Below, in pieces: positions 26,725-35,859 of a DNA stretch of 64,000 nt. Position 1 is the stretch's first letter; the number at the start of each line of letters is the position of its first letter. The translations under genes and the position numbers were made by a program. Below the pieces are notes generated by a model. The model was given only the letters and a program-made list of their open reading frames with translations, did not search any database and had not been told where the DNA came from. This DNA comes from DATLGB01 sp038232275 (GTDB lineage: Bacteria; Actinomycetota; Thermoleophilia; Solirubrobacterales; Solirubrobacteraceae): assembly GCA_038232275.1 (NCBI GenBank), contig JBBSIC010000004.1, positions 1 to 64,000 of the forward strand, in the 5' to 3' direction.

Positions 26725-26967
26725 ATGCGCACTACGATCCGGATCGACGATGACGTTCTGTTCGCCGTGCAGGAGCGCGCACGGCGCGAGAAGCGCTCGG
26801 CTGGGCAGGTGATGTCCGATCTCGTCCGTCAAGCACTGACTAGGCAAAGTCGGCAACCCGACGATCACCCCGGCGCCGGGCACCACGGCTTTCAGCCCCT
26901 GCCGCACCGAGGCGCTGCCATCTCCAATGCGCTGATCGACCGACTCCGGGAAGACGAGCCCGAATGA
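26725..26967 (+). CDS. Antitoxin of a VapBC-like module (ribbon-helix-helix)
   Basis: An 80-residue protein. Residues 1-45 form a ribbon-helix-helix DNA-binding fold: MRTTIRIDDDVLFAVQERAR followed by KRSAGQVMSDLVRQAL. The C-terminal 35 residues are extended and would wrap around the toxin (HGFQPLPHRGAAISNALID). It neutralises the PIN toxin encoded next and represses the shared promoter in known modules. The stop overlaps the toxin start by four bases (ATGA). Confidence 0.85.
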   Translation: MRTTIRIDDDVLFAVQERARREKRSAGQVMSDLVRQALTRQSRQPDDHPGAGHHGFQPLPHRGAAISNALIDRLREDEPE

Positions 26968-27395
26968 CGCGGGCGCTGCTCGACATCAATGTGCTCCTGG
27001 CGCTACTCGACAGCGACCACGTCGATCACCGCCGGGCGCACGACTGGCTCGAGGGCGCGATCGAGCACGGGTGGGCATCATGCGCAATCACCGAGAACGG
27101 CTTCGTGCGCATCATGAGCCAGCCGCGCTATCCGAGTCCCATCTCGCCTGCCGAGGCCATCGACCTCTTGAGGCGGGCGTGCGACAGCGGTCCGCACGAG
27201 TTCTGGACCTGCGATGTCAGCCTCCTGGACGCTCGAATCGTGGACCGGTCTCGGCTGCACGGTCCACGTCAGGTCACGGATGCCTACCTGCTCGCCCTGG
27301 CCACGGCACACGACGGGCACTTCGTCACCTTCGACCGCTCGCTGTCCATCTCATCCGTCAAGGGCGCCCGCAAAGACCATCTGACAGCCCTGTAG
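26964..27395 (+). CDS. PIN-domain ribonuclease toxin, VapC-like
   Basis: A 143-residue PIN nuclease. The acidic metal-binding residues appear in LLDINVLLALLDSDH (Asp), ITENGFVRIM (Glu), QVTDAYLLALA (Asp) and VTFDRSL (Asp). VapC toxins cut tRNA or rRNA when the antitoxin is lost, stopping growth. Translation is coupled to the antitoxin gene by an ATGA overlap. It is the first of two adjacent modules. Confidence 0.88.
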   Translation: MTRALLDINVLLALLDSDHVDHRRAHDWLEGAIEHGWASCAITENGFVRIMSQPRYPSPISPAEAIDLLRRACDSGPHEFWTCDVSLLDARIVDRSRLHGPRQVTDAYLLALATAHDGHFVTFDRSLSISSVKGARKDHLTAL

Positions 27396-27586
27396 ACCCT
27401 GCTGGCCAAGTAGCCCCAACCTCGACCTCGAACCCGCCATCCGCCAGGGCATCATCGATTGCTGGGAGAAGCTCGTCGCCGCCCAGCGGGCGAGCCGCGA
27501 GCCTTGAGCCCTTGCTCTTCGAGCTCGGCGCCTAGATCACGGAGGAGCTGTGGTCGACACCCACGCACATCGGCATACGTCCCGTT

Positions 27587-27847
27587 ATGCTTCGATGCAT
27601 CCGTACCACCATCGTCTTCGATCCCGATGTCGCGGCTGAGCTGGCGCGTCGGCGCGGCGAAAGGAGCGGGACGCTGCGCGACGATGTCAACCGCCTGGTT
27701 CGGCTCGGCCTTGCGCACGAGCGCGATCACGCGGCCGCGCCACCGAGCCGATTCAGTACGCCGACGTTCGACAGCGGCCGTCCGCTCATCTCTGTGGATG
27801 ACGTCGGGGCGGCGATCGACCATGCCGAGGGCGAGGACCACCGCTGA
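27587..27847 (+). CDS. Antitoxin of a second VapBC-like module
   Basis: An 86-residue protein beginning MLRCIRTTIVFDPDVAAELA and continuing KRSG-like SGTLRDDVNRLVRLGL, a ribbon-helix-helix pattern. The C-terminal tail (STPTFDSGRPLISVDDVGAA) fits toxin-binding extensions. It precedes and overlaps the second PIN toxin. A 191-base gap separates it from the first module, so the two are independent units rather than one operon. Confidence 0.75.
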   Translation: MLRCIRTTIVFDPDVAAELARRRGERSGTLRDDVNRLVRLGLAHERDHAAAPPSRFSTPTFDSGRPLISVDDVGAAIDHAEGEDHR

Positions 27848-28278
27848 TCCTCGTAGACGCCAACCTGCTCATGTACTCGGTACACGAGCAGTTCGAGGCT
27901 CACGCAGCCGCCAAGACCTGGCTCGACGAGCGGCTCAACGGAACGAACAGAGTCGGGCTGCCGTGGGGAGCACTGCTCGCGTTCCTGCGCCTGTCGGCCA
28001 GCCCGCGAGTGCTGAGCCGTCCGATCGCGCTGCGCGACGCCGCTGCGGTCGTAAGCGCGTGGCTCGCGCTCCCGGTGACATGGGCACCCGAGCCGAGTGA
28101 CCATCACGCGCAGATACTCACCGAGCTGCTTGCCGGCGAGTCGAAGGCCGACCTCGTGCCGGACGCGCACCTGGCCGCAATCGCCATCGAGCACGGTCTG
28201 GTCCTCTACAGCACCGACCGGGACTTCGCGCGGTTCGACGGGCTCCGCTGGACCGACCCGCTGCAACGTCGCGCCTGA
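27844..28278 (+). CDS. PIN-domain toxin of the second VapBC-like module, CTG start
   Basis: A PIN nuclease of about 144 residues. The first catalytic Asp lies in ILVDANLLMYSV, before the first ATG (27871), so translation must start upstream. The only plausible start that keeps it is CTG at 27844, which overlaps the antitoxin stop (cTGAtc) and would be translationally coupled. Other acidic residues are in VPDAHLAAIAIEHG and STDRDFARF. If translation began at 27871 the active site would be lost. Either a rare CTG start or a start-codon mutation (ATG to CTG) is present. Confidence 0.75.
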   Translation: MILVDANLLMYSVHEQFEAHAAAKTWLDERLNGTNRVGLPWGALLAFLRLSASPRVLSRPIALRDAAAVVSAWLALPVTWAPEPSDHHAQILTELLAGESKADLVPDAHLAAIAIEHGLVLYSTDRDFARFDGLRWTDPLQRRA

Positions 28279-28312
28279 CTCACTCCGGGTCAACCGTTTC
28301 GTTTCCGAGAAG

Positions 28313-28420
28313 TCACCCGTCGATGAGCTCCGACATCAGCCAGAGGAGCAACAGCGCGAGCAGGCGCACCTGCATCTCGGAACGGAACAGGGGAAGGAGC
28401 GCCGGAGGCGATGTTCGCAT
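28313..28420 (-). pseudogene. N-terminal fragment of a winged-helix regulator
   Basis: A 35-residue frame from ATG 28420 to TGA 28313 reads SPPALLPLFRSEMQVRLLAL then LLLWLMSELIDG. The 'ALLPLFRS-xQ-RLLALLLL' pattern is the first helix of a common actinobacterial winged-helix regulator type often fused to a nucleotidyltransferase. The rest of the protein is missing. This is a short fragment left between the toxin-antitoxin modules and the TadE-like gene. Confidence 0.45.
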
Positions 28421-28445
28421 TCTTGGGACGCATATCCCAGGAAAG

Positions 28446-29582
28446 CTAGTCCACCCCCAGGCAGTCCGCCCGCCGCGCCGGCACCCCGTTGACGATCTGC
28501 GCGCCGATCAGCTTGCGGCGGATCACGGAGGAGCTGTGGTCGATGCCCAGCTCGAGCCCGAGCTTGACGCCGTAGGCCCACTCGTGCTCGTCGGTGGTGG
28601 TCCGGTAGGTGAAGCGCTGCACGGTGCCATGGTCGTTGATGCGCCGCATCAGGTCGCGCACGGCGAGCCCCGGGTCGTCGAGGTCGAGCAGCGCGACGCG
28701 GCCGGCGGCCGCCCGGTCGGCGGGGTCGTCCATGCGCAGGCTGGCGACGGTCTCGGTCTCGACGCCGTCGTGGCCGCCGGCGGCGGCGCGCAGGGTCAGC
28801 CCGGGCGTCTTCCCGGTGTGCCACTCCGCCATCACCCGTGCGTCGCGGTCCAGGCCCGGCAGGAGGTCGACGAGCGGGCCGGAGGTCGCCGCACCGAGGT
28901 CGAGGTAGTAGGTCGTCCCGTCGCGGCCGTGGCGCCGGCCGAGCGCAGCGCGCGCGTCACCGCCGCCGATCGACAGGCTGCGGATCGCGCTCGCCGAGAG
29001 CTCGGCGCCCGCGCGCCCGCCACCCTCGAGGAAGGTGTCGTCCGGTGGGCGGATCTGCGCGACGAGCCTGTGCATCCCGTTGCTGAGGTCGAAGCCGTGC
29101 ACGCGGTGCAGGATGCGCGCGAGCTCGGCCTCGTTCGCGAGCTCCCAGGTCTGGCCCGAGCGGAAGCCGACGTCGCCGCTCACCTCGGCGTCCGCGGAGA
29201 TCACCGGCCCGAGCTCCAGCCCGACGCCCGCCCCGGCGCCGAGATGCTGGTCGTAGCTTGACGACAGGGCGATGGTGCCGTCCGAGCGCCGTTGCACGGC
29301 CCAGGTCTCGCCCCCGGACGAACGCAGGAAGAGAAACGAGCCGCCGCTCGCGCGCGCATGGTCCTCGCCGGCGACGACGCAGGGCTCGAGGCCGCGACGC
29401 GCGGCGTCCGAGGCGCGGCACACGTCCCCGCCCACGATGCACAGGGCCACGTGCAGCTGGTGCACGACGGCGCGCGGCAGGTCCGGCGCGGCGATCGCGG
29501 TGCCCGCGCCGGCGAGCACGAGCACGAGCAGCGCGAGCACGGCGACGTACTCCGTGGTGGCCTGGCCGGTGGAGGAGCGCAC
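28446..29582 (-). CDS. Hypothetical exported protein with TadE/Flp-like N terminus
   Basis: A 378-residue protein. Residues 1-32 (MRSSTGQATTEYVAVLALLV) show the class III-type leader of TadE and Flp pilin-like proteins: short basic start, G-Q-A-T-T-E-Y and a hydrophobic helix with Glu at +5 of the likely G/Q cleavage site. The remaining 340 residues are a soluble extracytoplasmic domain of unknown fold. It has two close Cys near residues 48 and 55 and one near the end. It is not next to other pilus genes, and its role is unknown. Its start is 41 bases from the nuoN stop. Confidence 0.65.
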   Translation of the reverse strand: MRSSTGQATTEYVAVLALLVLVLAGAGTAIAAPDLPRAVVHQLHVALCIVGGDVCRASDAARRGLEPCVVAGEDHARASGGSFLFLRSSGGETWAVQRRSDGTIALSSSYDQHLGAGAGVGLELGPVISADAEVSGDVGFRSGQTWELANEAELARILHRVHGFDLSNGMHRLVAQIRPPDDTFLEGGGRAGAELSASAIRSLSIGGGDARAALGRRHGRDGTTYYLDLGAATSGPLVDLLPGLDRDARVMAEWHTGKTPGLTLRAAAGGHDGVETETVASLRMDDPADRAAAGRVALLDLDDPGLAVRDLMRRINDHGTVQRFTYRTTTDEHEWAYGVKLGLELGIDHSSSVIRRKLIGAQIVNGVPARRADCLGVD

Positions 29583-29622
29583 GCTTCTCCTAGCCGTGGC
29601 GCTCGCAATAGTCTCCCCCCGC

Positions 29623-31188
29623 TCAGCCCAGCAGGGACGTCAGCGCGTTGCCCGCGTCCTGGGCCACGTCGAACAGCGGCTGCGGGTAGACGCCGAAGAA
29701 GATGATCGCGGCCGCGCACACCACCGCGACGCCGAGCGCGAGCGGGTGGCCGCCGCCGCGCGCCGCGGCCGCGCCGCCGCCCGCCGGCAGCTCGCCTGCG
29801 CCGCCCGCCATCACCGGCCGGCCGGCCGGCGTGGTCCGCTGCAGGCGGGTGTCCTCGCTGCCCGCCCAGATCGCCGCGACGACGCGCAGGTAGTAGGCGA
29901 GCGACATGGCGGAGCCGAGCACGATGAAGACCGCGAGCCACGCGTAGCCGTTGTCGACGGCCGCGTCGATCAGGTAGATCTTGCCGAAGAAGCCGACCGT
30001 CGCCGGGAAGCCGGCCAGGGCGAGCATGGAGATCGTCATCGCCCAGGCGAGCGCGGGATTCTCCGTGCTCAGGCCGTTGAGGGCGGAGAGGTCGTCGCCG
30101 CGGTCGGTGGCGCGCTCGCGGGCCACGATCACGCCGAAGGCCGCCAGGTTCATCAGCAGGTAGGCGGCGAGGTAGAAGACCGTGGCGGCGACGCCGAGCT
30201 TGGTGGCGACGACGACGCCGGCGAGCAGGTAGCCGGCCTGCGCCACCGAGGAGTAGGCGAGCAGGCGCTTGAGCGAGGACTGGCCGAGCGCACCGACGTT
30301 GCCGACGACGATCGTGATCGCCGCGAGGACCGCGAGGATCGGCGCCCAGGTGTCGAAGGCCGAGATCAGCGCCACGTCGAAAAAGCGCAGGATCACGCCG
30401 AACGCGGCGGCCTTGGTCGCCACCGCCATGAAGGCGGTGATCGGGGTGGGCGCGCCCTCGTAGACGTCGGGCGTCCACTGGTGAAACGGGGCGACGGACG
30501 CCTTGAAGGCCAGGCCGGTCACGACCAGGGCGACGCCGGTGAGCAGCAGGACGTCGTGGTTGAAGCCCGAGGCGTCCAGCGAGGAGGCGATCGCGTTGTA
30601 CCCCGTCGCGCCGGTCGCCCCGTAGACGAACGCCAGGCCGTAGACCAGCGTCGCCGAGCCGACCGAGCCGATGATCAGGTACTTCAGGCCGGACTCGAGC
30701 GAGGTGGCGCGTCGCAGCTCGCTCGCGCACAGCACGTAGAGCGGGATCGACAGCAGCTCGAAGCCGATGAACAGCGCCACCAGGTCCGTCGCGCCCGCGA
30801 GCACGACCATGCCCATGATCGAGGACAGCAGGAGCGCGTGGAACTCCCCGTGGCCGGCGTCCTCGGCGGCGGCGGAGCCGATCGCGAGCGCCACGGCGGC
30901 GATCGCGCCCGCGCAGAAGATCACGGTGAGCGCGAGCGTGAGGTCGTCGATGCGCATCGCGCCGGCGATGACGGCCGTGTTGGTGTCCCACTGCGAGACG
31001 CACAGGCCGATCGCCGTGACGAGGGTGAGGACCGTGAGCCCCGGCACGACGCCGGTGCGCACCAGCCGGCTGCGCATGAGGCCGGCGAGCAGGACGACGA
31101 CAGCGCCGACGCCGAGCGCGATCAGCGGGGAGATCGCCGCGAAGTCGATGTGCGGGCCCTTGACGGTCCCGGCGGCGAAGCCGTTCAC
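29623..31188 (-). CDS. nuoN: NADH-quinone oxidoreductase subunit N
   Basis: A 521-residue antiporter-like membrane subunit of complex I, in the proton-pumping arm. It has about 14 helices and the conserved pump-channel motif ELLSIPLYVLCA with the key Glu, plus APFHQWTPDVYEGAP and LKRLLAYSSVAQAGY. A GTG at 31188 overlaps the nuoM stop (GTGA). It is the last gene of the nuoJ-N block. A Gly/Ala-rich insertion around residues 455-475 (GGAGELPAGGGAAAARGG) lies between late helices. Confidence 0.93.
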   Translation of the reverse strand: MNGFAAGTVKGPHIDFAAISPLIALGVGAVVVLLAGLMRSRLVRTGVVPGLTVLTLVTAIGLCVSQWDTNTAVIAGAMRIDDLTLALTVIFCAGAIAAVALAIGSAAAEDAGHGEFHALLLSSIMGMVVLAGATDLVALFIGFELLSIPLYVLCASELRRATSLESGLKYLIIGSVGSATLVYGLAFVYGATGATGYNAIASSLDASGFNHDVLLLTGVALVVTGLAFKASVAPFHQWTPDVYEGAPTPITAFMAVATKAAAFGVILRFFDVALISAFDTWAPILAVLAAITIVVGNVGALGQSSLKRLLAYSSVAQAGYLLAGVVVATKLGVAATVFYLAAYLLMNLAAFGVIVARERATDRGDDLSALNGLSTENPALAWAMTISMLALAGFPATVGFFGKIYLIDAAVDNGYAWLAVFIVLGSAMSLAYYLRVVAAIWAGSEDTRLQRTTPAGRPVMAGGAGELPAGGGAAAARGGGHPLALGVAVVCAAAIIFFGVYPQPLFDVAQDAGNALTSLLG

Positions 31189-32672
31189 GGCACCGACCTC
31201 ACGCCCGTGAGGACCGCCGACGCGTTGCCGCCGACCGCCTGCTCGCTGTCGCGCAGCGCGGGCTGGGGGTAGAAGCCGAACGCGAGGATGGCCGCGACGA
31301 GCGGCACGAGCACGAACCGGTCGGGCCATGTGAGGTCGCCGCCGGCGACGCGCGGTCCGGCCCGGTTGTGGAAGGTCCGGATGTAGGCGCGCAGGACGTA
31401 GACCGACGCCAGCGCGACGCCCGTGAAGGCGACGCACGCGAGCACGACGTACGCCTTGAACGCGCCGAGCAGGATGAAGAACTCGCCGGCGAAGTTCGCC
31501 GAGCCCGGGATGGCGAGCGTCGCGAAGGCCACGATCAGCGCCAGCGTCGCGATGACCGGACCGCGGAAGGCCAGCCCGCCGAGGTCCCGGATGTCCTCCG
31601 AGCCGCCGGCGCGCTCGCTGGCCAGCAGCACGATGAAGAAGAAGGGCAGCACGACGAGGCCGTGGTTGACCGCCTGCAGGATGCTTCCCTGAACGCCCTC
31701 GGGTCGCAGCGAGAAGATCCCGAGCGTGATGAAGGCCAGCTGCGCCAGCGACGAGTAGCCGAGGATCAGGCGCAGGTTGGTCTGCGTGAACGCCATCGCC
31801 GACCCGTAGATGATGCCCCCGACCGAGAGCAGCATGAGCACCAGTTGGAAGTCGAGTGTCGCGTCCGGAAACAGCGGGAGCGCGATGCGCAGGAACCCGT
31901 AGGCGGCGACCTTCGACAACACGGCGGAGAAGACGGCGATCGCGGGCATCGGCATCTGCCGGTAGGCGTCCGGCATCCAGCCGTGCACCAGCAGGGCCGG
32001 CATCTTGATCAAAAAGGCGAGCGCGAAGCCGGCGAAGATCACGCGCTGGGTGCCCGGGCTCAGATGGACCTTGGCCAGGTCCGCCAGCACGAACGTGATC
32101 GAGCCGCCGGACGCCTGCGCGGTGAGCGTCGCCGTCGCGACCGCGGCCGCGAGCATCAGCAGCGAGCCGACGAGCGTGTAGATCATCATCTTCAGCGTCG
32201 CCGGGCGGCGGTCCGGGCCGCCCCAGCCGAGCAGCAGGAACAGAAACGGCACGAGCATCAGGTCGAAGAAGAAGACGAACAGCGCGAGGTCCTGCGCCAG
32301 AAACGCGCCGAGCACGGCCGTCTCGGCCAGCGCCATGTGGAAGGCCCACAGGCGCGGGCGGGGCTGCGGGCGCACGAGCGTCCACACCGCCGTCACCGCG
32401 AACAGCAGCGCCGTCAGGCCGACGAGCCACAGGTTCAGCCCGTCGACGCCGAGCTTGAAGTGGATGCCGAGCGCCGGGATCCAGTCGTCGTCGGTGACGT
32501 ACTGCAGGCCCCGCTGCGCGTGGTCGAAGTCCAGCACCAGCGCGACCGCGAACGCGAGCGCGACCAGGGTGCCGGCGAGCGCGAGCGGCGCGGCGGCGCG
32601 CGGGGGCGCCACGGCGCCGATCGCCGCAAACGCGATCGGCGCGAGGAGCAGGAGGGCGAGGTGGATCGTCAC
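31185..32672 (-). CDS. nuoM: NADH-quinone oxidoreductase subunit M
   Basis: A 495-residue antiporter-like subunit of complex I with about 14 helices. Family marks include VDGLNLWLVGLTALLF, LAETAVLGAFLAQDLALFVF (Glu of the first half-channel), LLVHGWMPDAYRQMPMP and LRLILGYSSLAQLAF. A GTG at 32672 overlaps the nuoL stop by four bases, indicating coupled translation. It works together with NuoL and NuoN in moving protons across the membrane. Confidence 0.94.
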   Translation of the reverse strand: MTIHLALLLLAPIAFAAIGAVAPPRAAAPLALAGTLVALAFAVALVLDFDHAQRGLQYVTDDDWIPALGIHFKLGVDGLNLWLVGLTALLFAVTAVWTLVRPQPRPRLWAFHMALAETAVLGAFLAQDLALFVFFFDLMLVPFLFLLLGWGGPDRRPATLKMMIYTLVGSLLMLAAAVATATLTAQASGGSITFVLADLAKVHLSPGTQRVIFAGFALAFLIKMPALLVHGWMPDAYRQMPMPAIAVFSAVLSKVAAYGFLRIALPLFPDATLDFQLVLMLLSVGGIIYGSAMAFTQTNLRLILGYSSLAQLAFITLGIFSLRPEGVQGSILQAVNHGLVVLPFFFIVLLASERAGGSEDIRDLGGLAFRGPVIATLALIVAFATLAIPGSANFAGEFFILLGAFKAYVVLACVAFTGVALASVYVLRAYIRTFHNRAGPRVAGGDLTWPDRFVLVPLVAAILAFGFYPQPALRDSEQAVGGNASAVLTGVRSVP

Positions 32673-34678
32673 TGGGCGCTGATCAAAAAGTAGAGGGCGA
32701 GGGCCGTGAGGCCCCCGAGGAGCAGCGCGGCGTAGGCGCGCAGGAAGCCGGACTGGATCGCCCGGACGGCGGCCGACCCGGCGCGCACGACGCCGCTGGT
32801 GCCGCCGACGAGCAGGCCGTTGACGACCAGGCGCTCGAACGTGTTGGCGGCGAAGCGCCCGAACCACGCGGACGGCCGCACGACGACGACCTCGATCAGC
32901 TCGTCGAAGTACCACTTGTTGGCGAGGAACGCGTGCAGCGGCGCGAGGCGCGCGCGCAGCAGCCCGGGCGCCGTCCGCTGCTTGACCCACAGGCGGTAGG
33001 CGAGCCCGATGCCCGCCAGCGCCAGCGCCGCGCCCACGACCAGGCCGATCCACTGCGAGCTCGTGGACGGCTCGAGCGCGCCGTAGAAGCGCGAGTCGGC
33101 GAACGTCGGCTCGAGGAACGTGTGGACGACGTCGGTCACGCCCGGGAGCTGCAGGGCGCCGAGGCCGAGCGCGCCGAGCGCCAGCGCGCCCATCGCGACC
33201 TTCATGGCCGGCTCGCGCTCGGCGATGTGGTGCTCCGGGCCGGGGAAGCCGACGTCGGAGTCCTCCTCCTCGCCGGTCGCCGGGTTCACCGGCACGTCGT
33301 GGTGGACCAGGTGGCCGTGGATGAGCCCGGCGGCCTCGGGCACGGGCTCGTTGTGAAAGGCGCGGAAGATCATGCGGAACGTGTAGACGCCGGTCATGAA
33401 GGAGCCGAGGTAGCCGATCACGCCGAGCACGGCGTGAAAGCCGCCGCGCTCGAACTCCAGCGCGATGATCTCGTCCTTGGAGAACAGGCCGGAGAAGGGC
33501 GGGACGCCGGCGAGCGCCAACCCGCCGATGATCATGCAGCCGTAGGTGAACGGCATCGCCTTGCGGAAGCCGCCCATCTTGTCGAGGTCCTGCAGGCCGC
33601 CCATCGCGCTGATCACCGAGCCGGCCGCCATGAACAACAGCGCCTTGAAGAAGGCGTGGGTCAGCAGGTGGAACATGCCCGCGGCGTAGGCGGCGCTCGA
33701 GACGGCCATGATCATGTAGCCGATCTGGGACATCGTCGAGTACGCGATCACGCGCTTGAGATCGGTCACCACCAGCGCGATCGTGGCGGCGATCAGCAGC
33801 GTGGCGGCGCCGATCACCGCGCCCACGTCGGCGGCCAGCGGCGCCTGCTCGAACAGCGGGTACATGCGGGCGATCAGGTAGACACCGGCCGTGACCATGG
33901 TCGCCGCGTGGATCAGCGCGGAGACGGGCGTCGGGCCCTCCATGGCGTCCGGGAGCCAGGTGTGCAGCGGGACCTGCGCGGACTTGGCGAAGGCGCCGAC
34001 CAACAGCAGCACGCAGCCCGCCACCAGGTCCCCGTCGTTGCGCGTGAACGTCTCGTTCGTGCGCTCGAAGGCCTTGACGAAGTCGAGCGTGTGCAGGTGC
34101 TTGAAGAGAAAGTAGGTGCCGAGCACGAGGCCGATGTCGCCGACCACGTTGATGACGAACGCCTTGATGCCGGCCTTCGTCGCCGTCGTGCGCCGGTAGT
34201 AGAAGGAGATCAGCAGATACGACGCGGCGCCGACGAACGCCCAGCCGACGATCAGCACCAGGAAGTTGCCCGCCAGGACCAGGAGCAACATGCTGAACAC
34301 GAAGAAGTTCATGTAGGCGAAGAACCGCGAGAAGCCCTTGTCGGAGGCCATGTAGGCCGTCGAGTAGAGGTGGATCAGCGTCGAGACGCCCGTCACCACG
34401 AGGCACATGAAGATGCTCAGCGGGTCCAGCAGCAGGGTCAGCTCGGCGTCGACGCCGACGGACTTCGCGTAGTCCCAGCCGACCGCCACCACCTGGCGCT
34501 GATCCGCGGGCAGGCTCTGCAGCTTCAGCAGGGCGAGCACGGAGCACACGAAGGCGCCGGCGATCGCCGCCGTCCCGATCGCGCCGTGCGCGCGCGCCGG
34601 CAGCCGCTTCCACGTGAGGGCGATCACGGCCGTGCCGGCGAGCGGGAAGCCGAGGATCAGCCAGCCGTACAGGCTCAC
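32669..34678 (-). CDS. nuoL: NADH-quinone oxidoreductase subunit L
   Basis: A 669-residue distal antiporter-like subunit of complex I. The conserved core includes FLVLIVGWAFVGAASYLL, HTWLPDAMEGPTPVSALIHA, KRVIAYSTMSQIGYM and LTHAFFKALLFMAAG. The C-terminal region has the long lateral helix and terminal membrane helix typical of NuoL. ATG 34678 overlaps the nuoK stop. It follows nuoK in normal order (J, K, L, M, N). Confidence 0.95.
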   Translation of the reverse strand: MSLYGWLILGFPLAGTAVIALTWKRLPARAHGAIGTAAIAGAFVCSVLALLKLQSLPADQRQVVAVGWDYAKSVGVDAELTLLLDPLSIFMCLVVTGVSTLIHLYSTAYMASDKGFSRFFAYMNFFVFSMLLLVLAGNFLVLIVGWAFVGAASYLLISFYYRRTTATKAGIKAFVINVVGDIGLVLGTYFLFKHLHTLDFVKAFERTNETFTRNDGDLVAGCVLLLVGAFAKSAQVPLHTWLPDAMEGPTPVSALIHAATMVTAGVYLIARMYPLFEQAPLAADVGAVIGAATLLIAATIALVVTDLKRVIAYSTMSQIGYMIMAVSSAAYAAGMFHLLTHAFFKALLFMAAGSVISAMGGLQDLDKMGGFRKAMPFTYGCMIIGGLALAGVPPFSGLFSKDEIIALEFERGGFHAVLGVIGYLGSFMTGVYTFRMIFRAFHNEPVPEAAGLIHGHLVHHDVPVNPATGEEEDSDVGFPGPEHHIAEREPAMKVAMGALALGALGLGALQLPGVTDVVHTFLEPTFADSRFYGALEPSTSSQWIGLVVGAALALAGIGLAYRLWVKQRTAPGLLRARLAPLHAFLANKWYFDELIEVVVVRPSAWFGRFAANTFERLVVNGLLVGGTSGVVRAGSAAVRAIQSGFLRAYAALLLGGLTALALYFLISAQ

Positions 34679-34974
34679 CCTTGGAGCTCCCGGAGCTCGT
34701 CCACGTCGACGGGCAGCTTGCGCCGGTAGATCGCCACGATCAGGCCGAGGCCGACGGCCACCTCGCAGGCCGCGACCACCATGACGACGACCGCGAAGAT
34801 CTGGCCGTCCTGGTTGCCCTGGGCGCGCGAGAAGGCGACCAGCGCGAGGTTCGCGGCGTTGAGCATCAGCTCGAGGCAGAGCAGGATCACGAGCGGGCTG
34901 CGGCGGACGAGGATGCCGCCGGCGCCGATGCAGAAGACGACCGCGGAGACCAGCAGGTACCAGGTGGTGCTCAT
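34675..34974 (-). CDS. nuoK: NADH-quinone oxidoreductase subunit K
   Basis: A 99-residue three-helix subunit of complex I. The typical order is seen: AVVFCIGAGGILVRRSPL, LLCLELMLNAANLALVAFS with the conserved Glu, and VMVVAACEVAVGLGLIVAI with the second conserved Glu. These two Glu residues line the central proton path. It overlaps nuoJ by four bases at its start and nuoL at its end. Confidence 0.94.
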   Translation of the reverse strand: MSTTWYLLVSAVVFCIGAGGILVRRSPLVILLCLELMLNAANLALVAFSRAQGNQDGQIFAVVVMVVAACEVAVGLGLIVAIYRRKLPVDVDELRELQG

Positions 34975-35597
34975 CGCTTGGGCGAGCCCCCGGACTCCAG
35001 CTGGGCGCCCGCCTCGTGCTCGTCGATCGTGCCGGTGCGCACAGTCGACGAGAACAGGTCGCCGACGCTGACCGTCCCGGCCGGCTCCAGGCCCTCGCGC
35101 CGGCGGGCCAGGATGACCGCGCCCACGGCCGCCACCAGCAGCAGGAAGGAGGCGACCTCGAAGGCGAGCAAATAGCGGGTGAGCAGCAGCTTGCCGAGCT
35201 CCGCGGGGGAGCCGAAGCCCGGGAAGAACCCCGTCCCCTGCTTGTCCAGGACGGTCAGGCCGGAGCCGAGGACCGCGATGAACAGCTCGACCATCAGCGC
35301 GCCGGCGAACGCCCACGCGGTCCAGTGCAGGCCGGGGCCGGGATTGGGGCCGACGGAGTGATCGACGCGGCCGACGTAGGCCGACACGAAGACGTAGAGC
35401 ACCATGATCGCTCCGGCGTAGACCACGACCTGGGCCGCCGCGACGAACTCCGCCCGCAACAGGAGGAAGAGGGCGGCCAGGCAGAGCAGGTGCGTGACGA
35501 GCGCCAGCACCGAGTAGAACGGGTTCCGGAGGGCGACCGTGCCACCCGCCCCTGCGATGGCACCGATCGCGGCGATGAAGAAGACGACCTCGGCCAT
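34971..35597 (-). CDS. nuoJ: NADH-quinone oxidoreductase subunit J
   Basis: A 208-residue five-helix subunit of complex I. NPFYSVLALVTHLLCLAAL and VYAGAIMVLYVFVSAYVG (third helix with the pi-bulge region) are typical. A soluble C-terminal tail of about 40 residues follows. This is the first gene of the second nuo block. nuoI, its usual upstream neighbour, lies about 4.3 kb away at 39903-40439. Confidence 0.92.
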   Translation of the reverse strand: MAEVVFFIAAIGAIAGAGGTVALRNPFYSVLALVTHLLCLAALFLLLRAEFVAAAQVVVYAGAIMVLYVFVSAYVGRVDHSVGPNPGPGLHWTAWAFAGALMVELFIAVLGSGLTVLDKQGTGFFPGFGSPAELGKLLLTRYLLAFEVASFLLLVAAVGAVILARRREGLEPAGTVSVGDLFSSTVRTGTIDEHEAGAQLESGGSPKR

Positions 35598-35663
35598 GCG
35601 AGGGCCGCAATCCTACGGGGGGCGACGGGTCGGCGCGGTCCCGTTCGTCAGACTGATGCGCTG

Positions 35664-35816
35664 ATGCTCCGCGACCTCGGCCTCCTGGCGCTCGTCTTCG
35701 TCGCCGTCACCGCCCTCGCGGAGGCGCTCGGCGCCGCCAATCTGGGCACCGCCGCGACGCTCGGGCAGATCGCCTTCATCGTGGCGCTCGGTGCCGTCCT
35801 GGTCCGCCGCCGGTGA
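35664..35816 (+). CDS. Small two-helix membrane protein (50 aa)
   Basis: A 50-residue protein, MLRDLGLLALVFVAVTALAE then GAANLGTAATLGQIAFIVAL, with two hydrophobic helices and a basic end (VRRR). The layout matches small DUF1328-like or related stress-linked membrane peptides, but the family is not certain. It is divergent from nuoJ with 66 bases between the starts. No ribosome site stands out. Confidence 0.55.
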   Translation: MLRDLGLLALVFVAVTALAEALGAANLGTAATLGQIAFIVALGAVLVRRR

Positions 35817-35859
35817 TGCGCCCGCGTCGACTTGACGCTGGGGCGTCGTCGGCGGCCGG

